Shown here piece by piece: positions 1-6,534 of a DNA stretch of 11,157 bases. The position numbers were made by a program, and so were the translations under genes. How positions within the stretch are numbered: position 1 is the stretch's first letter; each line of letters opens with the position of its first letter. Source of the DNA: Woeseiaceae bacterium (lineage in GTDB: Bacteria > Pseudomonadota > Gammaproteobacteria > Steroidobacterales > Woeseiaceae); NCBI GenBank assembly GCA_013138675.1, contig WTCH01000085.1, positions 1 through 11,157 on the forward strand, in the 5' to 3' direction. Under the pieces are notes generated by a model, which was given only the letters and a program-made list of their open reading frames with translations, searched no databases and had not been told where the DNA came from.

Positions 1-352
1 CAAAGCGATAGCCGGGTGCATAGTCCTCGCTACGCGCCTTAACGGCGGTAACGTTGTCCAGACCCAGCAGCCCTGCGACGTGCTGGACGAACATGATCTT
101 CTTGTTGTTGCTGTCGATGAGGTGAAATTCGCGCTGCGGCTCGACGATTGCGAGTGGCAGGCCTGGAAAACCGGCACCTGTCCCGACATCGAGGACGCGA
201 CCGCCTCGCAGAAGCGGCTGCGCCACCAGGCTGTCGCCGATATGTGCCGTAACCATCTCGTCACGATCGCGAATCGCGGTGAGGTTGACCTTTTGGTTCC
301 AGCGCTCGAGTTCATCGAGTAGCGCGTCGAATTTTTCCGCGTGGGTCGTCAT
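1..352 (-). CDS. rsmG: 16S rRNA (guanine527-N7)-methyltransferase RsmG (GidB), 3' end beyond left edge
   Basis: Uses SAM to methylate N7 of G527 in 16S rRNA; loss gives low-level streptomycin resistance in other bacteria (family knowledge). The 117 visible residues contain W-N-x-x-V-N-L-T-A-I-R (from W18), H-I-G-D-S (the conserved H-I-x-D-S motif), the SAM-binding motif D-V-G-T-G-A-G-F-P-G-L-P-L, and an acidic motif II ending L-I-D-S-N-N-K-K, all as in E. coli RsmG. The frame is open through position 1, so the C-terminal roughly 40% is missing. The ATG at 350-352 is preceded by a strong AAGGGGG ribosome site, and an in-frame TAA at 362-364 with no start codon between excludes a longer start. 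The N-terminus is therefore about 16 residues shorter than in E. coli. It lies 13 bp after prpD, not beside mnmG/parAB as is common, and is probably co-transcribed or translationally coupled with prpD. Confidence 0.93.
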   Translation of the reverse strand, partial: MTTHAEKFDALLDELERWNQKVNLTAIRDRDEMVTAHIGDSLVAQPLLRGGRVLDVGTGAGFPGLPLAIVEPQREFHLIDSNNKKIMFVQHVAGLLGLDNVTAVKARSEDYAPGYRF

Positions 353-366
353 CGACCCCCTTTATA

Positions 367-1815
367 TCAGGCGACGAGCAGTGCCATGAAGTCATCAACA
401 GCCGTTGCCGCGAGCTTCTCGCGATCCGCACACAATGTGTTCAGTGTTTCCCACTGGTTCGCAGTAAGTCTCGGCGATACGCTGTCGACAAATTTCTGCT
501 TGAGAACCGGGATACCCTCTTCACGGCGCTCACGATGCCCGATCGGGAAATCGACAGCGATGTTGTCCGTGCTGCTGCCGTCCTTGAAGAACACCTGCAC
601 CGCGTTGCCGATATACCGCTTCTCGGGGTCGAAGTAGTCCTTTGTGTATTGCTCGTTCTCGCGCACTTCCATCTTGTCGCGCAGGGTATCGATGCGCGGG
701 TCGTGCGCGACATCGTCCTCGTAATCGGCGGCCGTCAGGCGACCGAAAATCATCGGCACCGCCACCATGTACTGAATACAATGATCGCGATCGGCCGGGT
801 TGTCGAGCGGACCGGTCTTGTCGATGATGCGCACACCGGCCTCCTGCGTTTCGATAACAATCCGATCAATGTCGTCGATCCGATCCTTAACCTGCTGATG
901 CAGTGTCATTGCGGCCTCGACCGCGGTCTGCGAGTGGAACTCGGCCGGGTAGGAAATTTTGAACAACACATTCTCCATGACGTAGCTGCCGTAGCCGCGC
1001 TGGAAGCCGAATGGATTGCCCTTGAAGAGTACGTCGTAGTAACCCCAGGTTTTTGCTGAGAGTGCGGACGGATAACCCATCTCCCCGGTCATGGCGATGA
1101 GCGCCAGGCGCACAGCACGACTCGTCGCATCACCGGCCGCCCAGCTTTTGCGTGAGCCGGTATTTGGTGCGTGACGATAAGTGCGAAGCGCACCGCCGTC
1201 GATCCACGCATGGGACAGGGCACTAAGCACCTGCTCCTTGTCACCGCCAAGCATGCGCGTGACGACTGCGGTCGACGCAACGCGTACCAGCAGAACGTGA
1301 TCCAGGCCGACGCGGTTGTAACTGTTCTCGAGCGCGAGCACCCCCTGTATTTCGTGCGCGCGAATCATCGCATCCAGCACGTCGTGCATCGTCAATGGGT
1401 CTTCGCCCCGTGCGCGGCTTTGCCGGCTCAGGTAGTCGGCCACCGCAAGGATGCCGCCGAGGTTGTCTGACGGGTGACCCCACTCGGCTGCCAGCCAGGT
1501 GTCATTGAAATCGAGCCAGCGATTCATCGCACCAATGTTGAATGCCGCCATAACAGGCTCGAGCTCATAGGAGGTGCCGGGGACGCGTGCGCCTCCCGCG
1601 AGTGTCGCACCGGGTACGGCCGGGCCGAGCAACTTTGTGCAGGCCGGGTAGTCGAGCGCCTGAAAACCGCACGCGAGTGTATCCATCAGACAATAGTGCG
1701 CAGTCTCGAAAGCCAGATCGCTGTCGATCTCGGCGTCACAGACAAAGTCGGCGATGTCGACGAGTTCTTTATCCCAGTCGGGGCGCTTCGCCGAGCGAAT
1801 ATCAATATTGGACAT
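367..1815 (-). CDS. prpD: 2-methylcitrate dehydratase PrpD (MmgE/PrpD family)
   Basis: Dehydrates 2-methylcitrate to 2-methyl-cis-aconitate, the second step of the methylcitrate cycle; cytoplasmic and iron-sulfur independent (family knowledge). The 482-residue product matches the E. coli length (483) and resembles it throughout. Examples are W-L-D-F-N-D-T-W-L-A-A-E-W-G-H-P-S-D-N-L-G (residues 100-120), the R-T-Y-R-H-A-P-N-T-G-x-R-K-S-W-A-A-G-D block, the E-N-V-L-F-K-I-S-Y-P-A-E-F-H block, and N-P-A-D-R-D-H-C-I-Q-Y-M-V-A. The open frame runs to 2052, but the ATG at 1813-1815 is chosen because the protein then begins like known PrpD, AAGGA lies 8 bases upstream, and the extension would lie inside prpC. 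It starts 11 bp after the prpC stop. With PrpD present, an AcnD/PrpF pair is not required. Confidence 0.97.
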   Translation of the reverse strand: MSNIDIRSAKRPDWDKELVDIADFVCDAEIDSDLAFETAHYCLMDTLACGFQALDYPACTKLLGPAVPGATLAGGARVPGTSYELEPVMAAFNIGAMNRWLDFNDTWLAAEWGHPSDNLGGILAVADYLSRQSRARGEDPLTMHDVLDAMIRAHEIQGVLALENSYNRVGLDHVLLVRVASTAVVTRMLGGDKEQVLSALSHAWIDGGALRTYRHAPNTGSRKSWAAGDATSRAVRLALIAMTGEMGYPSALSAKTWGYYDVLFKGNPFGFQRGYGSYVMENVLFKISYPAEFHSQTAVEAAMTLHQQVKDRIDDIDRIVIETQEAGVRIIDKTGPLDNPADRDHCIQYMVAVPMIFGRLTAADYEDDVAHDPRIDTLRDKMEVRENEQYTKDYFDPEKRYIGNAVQVFFKDGSSTDNIAVDFPIGHRERREEGIPVLKQKFVDSVSPRLTANQWETLNTLCADREKLAATAVDDFMALLVA

Positions 1816-1826
1816 GCGGGTGTTCC

Positions 1827-2948
1827 TTAGCGGTCTTCGATGGCAACCCAGTCCTGCAATGCAGGGCCGACATACTCGGCCGCGGGTCGTATCAGTTTGT
1901 TGTCGGCGCGCTGTTCCTTGATGTGCGCTGCCCACCCGGTAATACGCGAGCAAACGAAGATCGGCGTGAACAGGTAGGTGGGAACGCCCATGAAGTGGTA
2001 CACGCTCGCTGCAAAGAAATCGGCGTTGGCAAACAGTTTCTTTTCGTCCCACATGACCTTTTCGACCGCTTCGGACACTTCATAAAGCGTCATGTCGCCT
2101 TTCTCTTCGGCGAGCGCCTTCGACATCGCCTTGTTGACCGAATTGCGCGGGTCCGATGTCGTGTAGACGCGGTGACCGAAGCCCATGATCAGATCCTTGC
2201 GCTCGAGCATGCCACGCACACCTTCGGTGGCCTCTTCGGGAGATCTGAACTTCTGGATCAGTTCCATCGCTGCTTCGTTGGCACCGCCGTGCAGCGGACC
2301 GCGCAGTGCGCCGATGGCGCCACTCACGGCCGAATGCATGTCGGAGAGCGTGCCCGTGATAACCCGGCCGGCGAACGTCGATGCATTGAATTCGTGTTCC
2401 GCGTACAGAATCAGCGTCGTCGACAGGCATTTCTCATGAAATGGCGAGGGCGCCTGTCCGTGAAGCAGGTGCAGGAAGTGTCCCGCAACGGTGTCATCAT
2501 CGGTTTCGGTGGCGATGCGGGTTCCGCCGGTGTGGAAGCGGTGCCAATACAAGATCATTGATGGCAGGCAGGCGAGTAAACGGTCGGCGATGTCGTGCTG
2601 GTTCGAAAAATCGCCTTCGGGCTCGATATTGCCGAGGAACGAGACACCCGTGCGCAGTACGTCCATTGGGTGCGCATCGGCCGGCACCATCTCGAGCACG
2701 GTTTTTAGTTCGTCGGGCAAGCCGCGAAGCGACTTGATCTTCGCGACGTAGGCATCGAGTTCGGCCTGTGTCGGCAAGTGTCCATATAGCAACAGGTACG
2801 CGACTTCCTCAAACGACGCATTGTCCGCGAGGTCATAGATGTCATAGCCGCAGTAGGTCAGTCCCGCACCTTCTTTGCCGACCGTGCACAGCGCCGTCTT
2901 GCCGGCCGTCACGCCGGCCAGTCCGCCCGTCTTTTTCGTTTCTGTCAT
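1827..2948 (-). CDS. prpC: 2-methylcitrate synthase PrpC (citrate synthase family)
   Basis: Condenses propionyl-CoA with oxaloacetate to 2-methylcitrate and CoA, the entry step of the methylcitrate cycle, in the cytoplasm. At 373 residues it has the short bacterial type I/methylcitrate synthase size, not the longer hexameric GltA form. The citrate synthase catalytic triad is visible: H220 in G-P-L-H-G-G-A-N, H259 in M-G-F-G-H-R-V-Y, and D310 in F-A-N-A-D-F-F. The C-terminal block F-T-P-I-F-V-C-S-R-I-T-G-W-A-A-H-I-x-E-Q is that of PrpC. The ATG overlaps the prpB stop by 4 bp (ATGA, 2945-2948), implying translational coupling. Some PrpC enzymes also use acetyl-CoA, so residual citrate synthase activity is possible. 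The methylcitrate assignment rests mainly on flanking prpB and prpD. Confidence 0.96.
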   Translation of the reverse strand: MTETKKTGGLAGVTAGKTALCTVGKEGAGLTYCGYDIYDLADNASFEEVAYLLLYGHLPTQAELDAYVAKIKSLRGLPDELKTVLEMVPADAHPMDVLRTGVSFLGNIEPEGDFSNQHDIADRLLACLPSMILYWHRFHTGGTRIATETDDDTVAGHFLHLLHGQAPSPFHEKCLSTTLILYAEHEFNASTFAGRVITGTLSDMHSAVSGAIGALRGPLHGGANEAAMELIQKFRSPEEATEGVRGMLERKDLIMGFGHRVYTTSDPRNSVNKAMSKALAEEKGDMTLYEVSEAVEKVMWDEKKLFANADFFAASVYHFMGVPTYLFTPIFVCSRITGWAAHIKEQRADNKLIRPAAEYVGPALQDWVAIEDR

Positions 2949-3826
2949 TTTTTCAGTCCTTGCTCTTTAAAAAGAGCGTCAAGCTTGTCTTCGTAGGCCT
3001 GGTAGCCAAGAACATCATAGAGCTCCATGCGCGTTTGCATCCTGTCAATAGCGGCAGACTGCGTGCCTTTTTCGCGCAAGTCGGTGTAGACGTCGAGTGC
3101 CGTCTTCGACATGGCACGAAACGCGGTTAACGGATACAGAGCCATACTAATACCGGCTGCCGCCAGCTCTTCGGTAGTAAATAATGGTGTCTTACCGAAC
3201 TCCGTCAGGTTCGCGAGTACGGGAACCTTGATCGAATTGGTAAATTCTCGGTACTCATCGAGCGTCGTCAGCGCCTCGGCAAAAATCATATCCGCCCCGG
3301 CTTCAACATAGGCAGCGGCGCGATCAAGCGCAGCCTGTTGCCCTTCGACAGCGTGCGCGTCTGTACGCGCCATAATGACGAACGTGTCATCGATACGTCC
3401 GTCCACAGCCGCCTTGATGCGATCGCACATTTCCGCCGTCTCGACGAGCGCCTTGCCCTGCCGGTGGCCACAACGTTTGACCGCAACCTGGTCCTCCAGA
3501 TGGCAACCGGCGGCACCTGCCCAGGTCATCTCACGCATCGTCCGGCCAATCATGAAAGCGCTGCCCCAGCCGGTATCGGCGTCAACCAGCAGTGGCACGT
3601 CCGTAGCCGATGCGATGCGACGAATGTCTTCACAGACGTCGTTCAGCGTTGTCATCGCGAGGTCCGGCAGACCAAAGGACGCGTTGGCGACGCCCGCGCC
3701 AGACAGGTAAATGGCGCGAAAGCCGGCTTTTTCGGCCAACAGTGCCGTAAATGCGTTGATCGCGCCGACGATTTGCAGCGGGCTTTCGGCCTCGAGCGCA
3801 GCTCGGAAACGTGCTCCAGCACTCAT
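2945..3826 (-). CDS. prpB: 2-methylisocitrate lyase PrpB
   Basis: Cleaves 2-methylisocitrate to pyruvate and succinate, the last step of the methylcitrate cycle; a Mg-dependent member of the isocitrate lyase/PEP mutase superfamily. The 293 residues match the usual length (296 in E. coli). The catalytic signature K-R-C-G-H is at 117-121 with C119 as the active-site cysteine, and the metal-binding V-D-A-D-T-G is at 81-86. The N-terminal Q-I-V-G-A-I-N-A-F-T-A and L-S-G-A-G-V-A-N motifs are typical. The C119-containing loop favours methylisocitrate lyase over oxaloacetate hydrolase or phosphonopyruvate-type relatives. The ATG at 3824-3826 has GGGAG about 10 bases upstream. It is the first gene of prpBCD and follows the 139-bp intergenic region with the palindromic repeats. 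Confidence 0.96.
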   Translation of the reverse strand: MSAGARFRAALEAESPLQIVGAINAFTALLAEKAGFRAIYLSGAGVANASFGLPDLAMTTLNDVCEDIRRIASATDVPLLVDADTGWGSAFMIGRTMREMTWAGAAGCHLEDQVAVKRCGHRQGKALVETAEMCDRIKAAVDGRIDDTFVIMARTDAHAVEGQQAALDRAAAYVEAGADMIFAEALTTLDEYREFTNSIKVPVLANLTEFGKTPLFTTEELAAAGISMALYPLTAFRAMSKTALDVYTDLREKGTQSAAIDRMQTRMELYDVLGYQAYEDKLDALFKEQGLKK

Positions 3827-3857
3827 GCTTTGTGACTCCCAGGTGGTTACACACGAA

Positions 3858-3902
3858 ATTTTAATACAGATTAAAATGTAAGATTTTAATACAGATTAAA
3901 AT
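3858..3902. promoter_or_regulatory. Tandem palindromic operator/promoter upstream of prpBCD
   Basis: Two identical 20-bp copies (3858-3877 and 3883-3902) are separated by 5 bp, so their start-to-start distance is 25 bp. Each copy is itself a perfect inverted repeat with 8-bp arms and a 4-bp centre: ATTTTAAT-ACAG-ATTAAAAT. They occupy about -32 to -76 relative to the prpB ATG, in an AT-rich island inside GC-rich DNA. On the minus strand the prpB-proximal copy contains TAAAAT (3858-3863), a 5/6 match to the sigma70 -10 box, which would put a start near 3851. No good -35 box or sigma54 -24/-12 pair is visible. The pattern fits two dimer sites of a regulator controlling prpBCD. The regulator is not in the window and I do not recognise the motif. 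Confidence 0.75.
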
Positions 3903-3965
3903 TTGCGCGGGGGAGCGATTCTAAACCACCGCAGGGGCGTTTCCCAAATGGAGCGGTCGGTAAAT

Positions 3966-4952
3966 TTATATCTCTACAACAACGCGGCCCGTCACGGTGC
4001 CATCGAGATAGGCCTGAAAAGCGCCCGGCAGCTCGTCGAAACCGATCGTGCGGCTGCCGATTGTGTCCAGGTGGCGCGGCTTGAGGTCGTCGCCGATGCG
4101 CGACCAGACCGCGAGCCGCAGGTCGCGAGGAGTGTCCACGGAGTTGATACCGAGCAGGCATACGGCCCTGAGAATGAACGGCAAGACCGTCGTTTCGAGT
4201 TTGTGGCTGGCCGCCAGCCCAATGCTCGCGATGTTGCCGCCATAGTCCGTCGTGCGTGTCAGCCAGGTCAGGTCATCGCCGCCGAGGTTGTCGATCGCAC
4301 CAGCCCACTCCGCCTTCTCCATGGGGCGTTTGCCGAGGTCGATCTCATCGCGCAACAGCACGCGGCGCGCACCAATGCTTTTCAGGTAGTCTTCTGCCGT
4401 CGTTTTGCCGGTCACCGCGACCGCCTCATAACCGCGACCATCAAGCATGTCGATTGCGACCGACCCCACACCTCCGGTCGCGCCCGTGACCGCAACGGGG
4501 CCACCCTCTGGGCTTTGGCCGTTCTGTTCCATGCGATGAATAGCAAGCGCGGCCGTGTAACCGGCCGTACCAATTTGCATCGCCTCCACTGCCGACATGC
4601 CGTCCGGAATCGGTACGACACTATTGCTGTCGACGCGCGCGTATTCCGCGTAACCGCCATCAACCGTTTCGCTGAGACCGCAACCGTTGACGAGCACAGC
4701 TGTGCCCACCTGAAGGCCAGCATCGTCGCAACTGACAACGGTGCCGGCGAGGTCAATGCCACCATTTAGTGGGTAGCGCCGCAATATCTTGCCGGCGCCA
4801 GTTGCTGCGAGTGCGTCTTTGTAATTGATCGTCGAGTGACTGACCTTGATAACGACGTTGCCGTCGGTCAGGTCATCAACAGAAATTTGCTCAAAGCCCG
4901 CAACGATTTTTCCGCCGGCCTCGTCAATACGGTATGCACGAAATTTATCCAT
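3966..4952 (-). CDS. acuI: NADPH-dependent acrylyl-CoA reductase AcuI (YhdH/YhfP-type quinone oxidoreductase family)
   Basis: Reduces acryloyl-CoA to propionyl-CoA with NADPH, detoxifying and assimilating C3 units from acrylate, 3-hydroxypropionate or DMSP (known for AcuI). The 328-residue, zinc-free medium-chain dehydrogenase resembles E. coli AcuI along its length: N-Y-K-D-A-L-A at 43-49, G-I-D-L-A-G-T at 65-71, I-G-T-A-G-Y-T-A at 127-134, the nucleotide-binding V-T-G-A-T-G-G-V-G-S at 155-164, E-W-A-G-A-I-D at 215-221, and a C-terminal G-R-V-V-V-E-I. The ATG at 4950-4952 begins 32 bp after the MBL gene, across a REP-like hairpin. It precedes prpBCD, whose first enzyme consumes the propionyl-CoA AcuI makes, so the context supports this reaction over generic quinone reduction. 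Whether transcripts continue into prpB is unclear, because the gap contains the presumed operator. Confidence 0.9.
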   Translation of the reverse strand: MDKFRAYRIDEAGGKIVAGFEQISVDDLTDGNVVIKVSHSTINYKDALAATGAGKILRRYPLNGGIDLAGTVVSCDDAGLQVGTAVLVNGCGLSETVDGGYAEYARVDSNSVVPIPDGMSAVEAMQIGTAGYTAALAIHRMEQNGQSPEGGPVAVTGATGGVGSVAIDMLDGRGYEAVAVTGKTTAEDYLKSIGARRVLLRDEIDLGKRPMEKAEWAGAIDNLGGDDLTWLTRTTDYGGNIASIGLAASHKLETTVLPFILRAVCLLGINSVDTPRDLRLAVWSRIGDDLKPRHLDTIGSRTIGFDELPGAFQAYLDGTVTGRVVVEI

Positions 4953-4964
4953 GGATTCACTCTA

Positions 4965-4987
4965 TCGCCCGCTGGGGCGGGCTCCTA
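4965..4987 (-). repeat. REP-like stem-loop between the MBL hydrolase gene and acuI
   Basis: The minus strand reads TAGGA, then GCCCGC (4982-4977), CCCA (4976-4973), GCGGGC (4972-4967), then GA. This is a perfect 6-bp stem with a 4-nt loop and the (G)TAG-GAG head typical of REP sequences in gammaproteobacterial genomes (family knowledge). The TAG at 4987-4985 is also the stop codon of the upstream hydrolase gene. It has no U-run, so it is not a classical terminator. A role in mRNA end protection or in lowering read-through to acuI is inferred. Only one copy is seen here, so REP status needs a genome-wide count. Confidence 0.6.
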
Positions 4988-5929
4988 TTGTTGTCTATTT
5001 AACCAGACCTCGAGGCCCTGAGCATTGAGTTCGATGTCGATATCGAGCACCTCGATCATCGTCTCACGATCACCAGCATAGCCGTGATCCCCGAGCTGCT
5101 CGGCATAGTAGTCAAGCAGGCTCTCTCGCAATGCCGCGGAACGATTGTCGTCGTGTTCATGCTGCCGTGCCATCGCGACGTAGGCGTCGATTCCTGCGTG
5201 CATCTGGCTGGCCAGCCGCTCCACGTTGCAGACGCGACTGTAGTGCGTCAGGAACAGCTGCTCGGGTTCGCACGCCATAATGCGATCAACGGAGATGTGT
5301 GCCTCATCCGGATCAAACTGTACCGGCGTCGACGTCGGGAACACACTCTCGCCTCGCTCGGTGTCCAGCTCGCGATACGACACACCGAAACTGTCGCCAG
5401 TGAATACGCCTTTGGATGCCGGATCATTGATGATGTGATGATGCCGCGCATGGCCTTCAGTGTTGATCAGTTGCAACTCACGGCCGTTGAGCGATAACCA
5501 GTCTTCGTCTTCGGGAATATCGATGCGCGACGCATCGATTGGGCAGATCGTTCCATAGGTTTCGCGTGTTTTATCGACGCCGTAAACGGCTTCGGTGCCC
5601 GCGATGAGCTTGCCCGGATCGATCATGTGCGGTGCGCCGTAGCGGTGCACCACGCAACGTGCATTGGGCAATTCTTGCATTAATTTGCCCGCGCCACCGG
5701 CATGATCAAGGTGCACGTGGGTAAGGATGACGTAGTCGACGTCACCAACATCAAGGTCCTGCTGCCGCAGTGCGTCAAGCAGCAACGGCACGCTATCATT
5801 TACACCGGTATCAATGAACGCGGCTCGGCCGCCCTCAACAATCAGGTGACTCGCATCCTGGAGCGCGCGCGCGTACTCGGTATCGATGGCGGTGATGCCA
5901 TCGTTGAAGACTGTGGTTACTGCGGTCAA
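4985..5929 (-). CDS. MBL-fold metallo-hydrolase, substrate unknown
   Basis: A 314-residue metallo-beta-lactamase-fold hydrolase, probably cytoplasmic (no signal peptide). The di-metal site is visible: T-H-V-H-L-D-H at 70-76 (H71, H73, D75, H76), H160 in N-T-E-G-H-A-R-H-H-H, D179 in F-T-G-D-S, and H229 in L-F-L-T-H-Y. F-I-D-T-G at 38-42 is the usual strand before the active site. The start is a TTG at 5929-5927 that overlaps the TGA of the cytochrome gene (TTGA). No ATG or GTG lies near the N-terminus, and the first residues already form the fold, so a coupled TTG start is the best reading. The stop is part of a REP-like hairpin. MBL relatives include thioesterases, lactonases, sulfatases and glyoxalase II; I cannot assign a substrate. 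Its place between a c-type cytochrome and acuI is the only context clue. Confidence 0.85.
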   Translation of the reverse strand: MTAVTTVFNDGITAIDTEYARALQDASHLIVEGGRAAFIDTGVNDSVPLLLDALRQQDLDVGDVDYVILTHVHLDHAGGAGKLMQELPNARCVVHRYGAPHMIDPGKLIAGTEAVYGVDKTRETYGTICPIDASRIDIPEDEDWLSLNGRELQLINTEGHARHHHIINDPASKGVFTGDSFGVSYRELDTERGESVFPTSTPVQFDPDEAHISVDRIMACEPEQLFLTHYSRVCNVERLASQMHAGIDAYVAMARQHEHDDNRSAALRESLLDYYAEQLGDHGYAGDRETMIEVLDIDIELNAQGLEVWLNRQQ

Positions 5930-6534
5930 TCCGCCGCGGTCGTTTCGAGACCGTCTAAGCGTGAATAGTACCTGGCGAGCAACTCGACATCCTCGTCCGT
6001 TAGCGCGGCGACGAGGGGCGCCATGACAGGATCTTTTCGCGTGCCGTCGCGGTACTGGTTCAGAGCATGCTCGAGATAGTCCTCATGCTGCCCGGCCAGT
6101 GTCGGCCAGGACGGTGACAGGCTAATGCCGTTTTGTCCGTGGCAGGCTGTGCAGGTCGTCGTCTCTTCGAGGCTGGGCGCGGCGGACCCGCCGGCCTCAA
6201 CCGTATCGGCGCTCAGGCTTGCGAGGTAGGCCGCAGTATCCTCGATTTGCTGATCCGTCAGGCTCGACGCCTGCGCGGCCATTGTCGGGTGGGCACGGGT
6301 GCCCTCGCGGTAGCCCTTGATTGCGATGACGAGATAGGCCGCCTTCTGGCCACCTAATTTGGGAACCCGGTAGGACGGATAGGCGTTGCGGTAGCCCTCG
6401 ATACCGTGGCAACCGAGACAGGTATAGGCAAGCATCTCGCCGGCAGCGGCATCGCCTTCTGCAAATGCGGGAAGAGACGCACAGCCAATCAACAGCAGGG
6501 CGGCAGTAGCAAATGTGTTGGTCTTGATATTCAC
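5926..6534 (-). CDS. Diheme cytochrome c of the c4 type
   Basis: A periplasmic electron carrier with two class I heme domains, 202 residues, the normal size for cytochrome c4. Domain 1 has C-L-G-C-H at 39-43 with probable axial M85 (H-P-T-M). Domain 2 has C-T-A-C-H at 128-132 with probable axial M171 (D-P-V-M-A-P-L). Both halves contain the matching Y-R-x-G-T-R motif. The export signal spans about 1-25 and allows two readings: signal peptidase I cleavage after A-F-A (25), or a lipobox L-I-G-C at 15-18 that would make it a lipoprotein. The start is GTG at 6534-6532; no in-frame ATG lies near, and the signal peptide begins right there. The ribosome site is weak. First gene of the apparent cytochrome-MBL-acuI string. 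Likely partner is a terminal oxidase or a periplasmic dehydrogenase elsewhere. Confidence 0.92.
   Translation of the reverse strand: MNIKTNTFATAALLLIGCASLPAFAEGDAAAGEMLAYTCLGCHGIEGYRNAYPSYRVPKLGGQKAAYLVIAIKGYREGTRAHPTMAAQASSLTDQQIEDTAAYLASLSADTVEAGGSAAPSLEETTTCTACHGQNGISLSPSWPTLAGQHEDYLEHALNQYRDGTRKDPVMAPLVAALTDEDVELLARYYSRLDGLETTAAD

Noticed and set aside
1816..2052. 79-residue N-terminal extension of PrpD
   Set aside because: The extension lies inside prpC, has unstructured composition, and PrpD proteins begin at the chosen ATG, which has its own ribosome site.
1587..2561. 324-codon plus-strand open frame
   Set aside because: It lies antisense to prpD and prpC, is rich in Arg/His/Gly, and resembles no family; it is a shadow of high-GC coding on the other strand.
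3858..3902. Short CRISPR array
   Set aside because: There are only two repeats with a 5-bp gap and strong dyad symmetry; this is an operator pattern, not repeat-spacer architecture.
3906..3965. Terminator after acuI
   Set aside because: ACCGC/GCGGT and GGG/CCC pairings exist, but the stem is weak with a large loop and no U-run follows directly, so I cannot support a terminator.
3827..3965. Sigma54 promoter for prpBCD, as with E. coli PrpR
   Set aside because: No GG-N10-GC pair in the form TGGCAC-N5-TTGC is visible on the minus strand.
3903..4769. 288-codon plus-strand open frame
   Set aside because: It is antisense to acuI, which has full family similarity; composition is that of a shadow frame and no ribosome site supports it.
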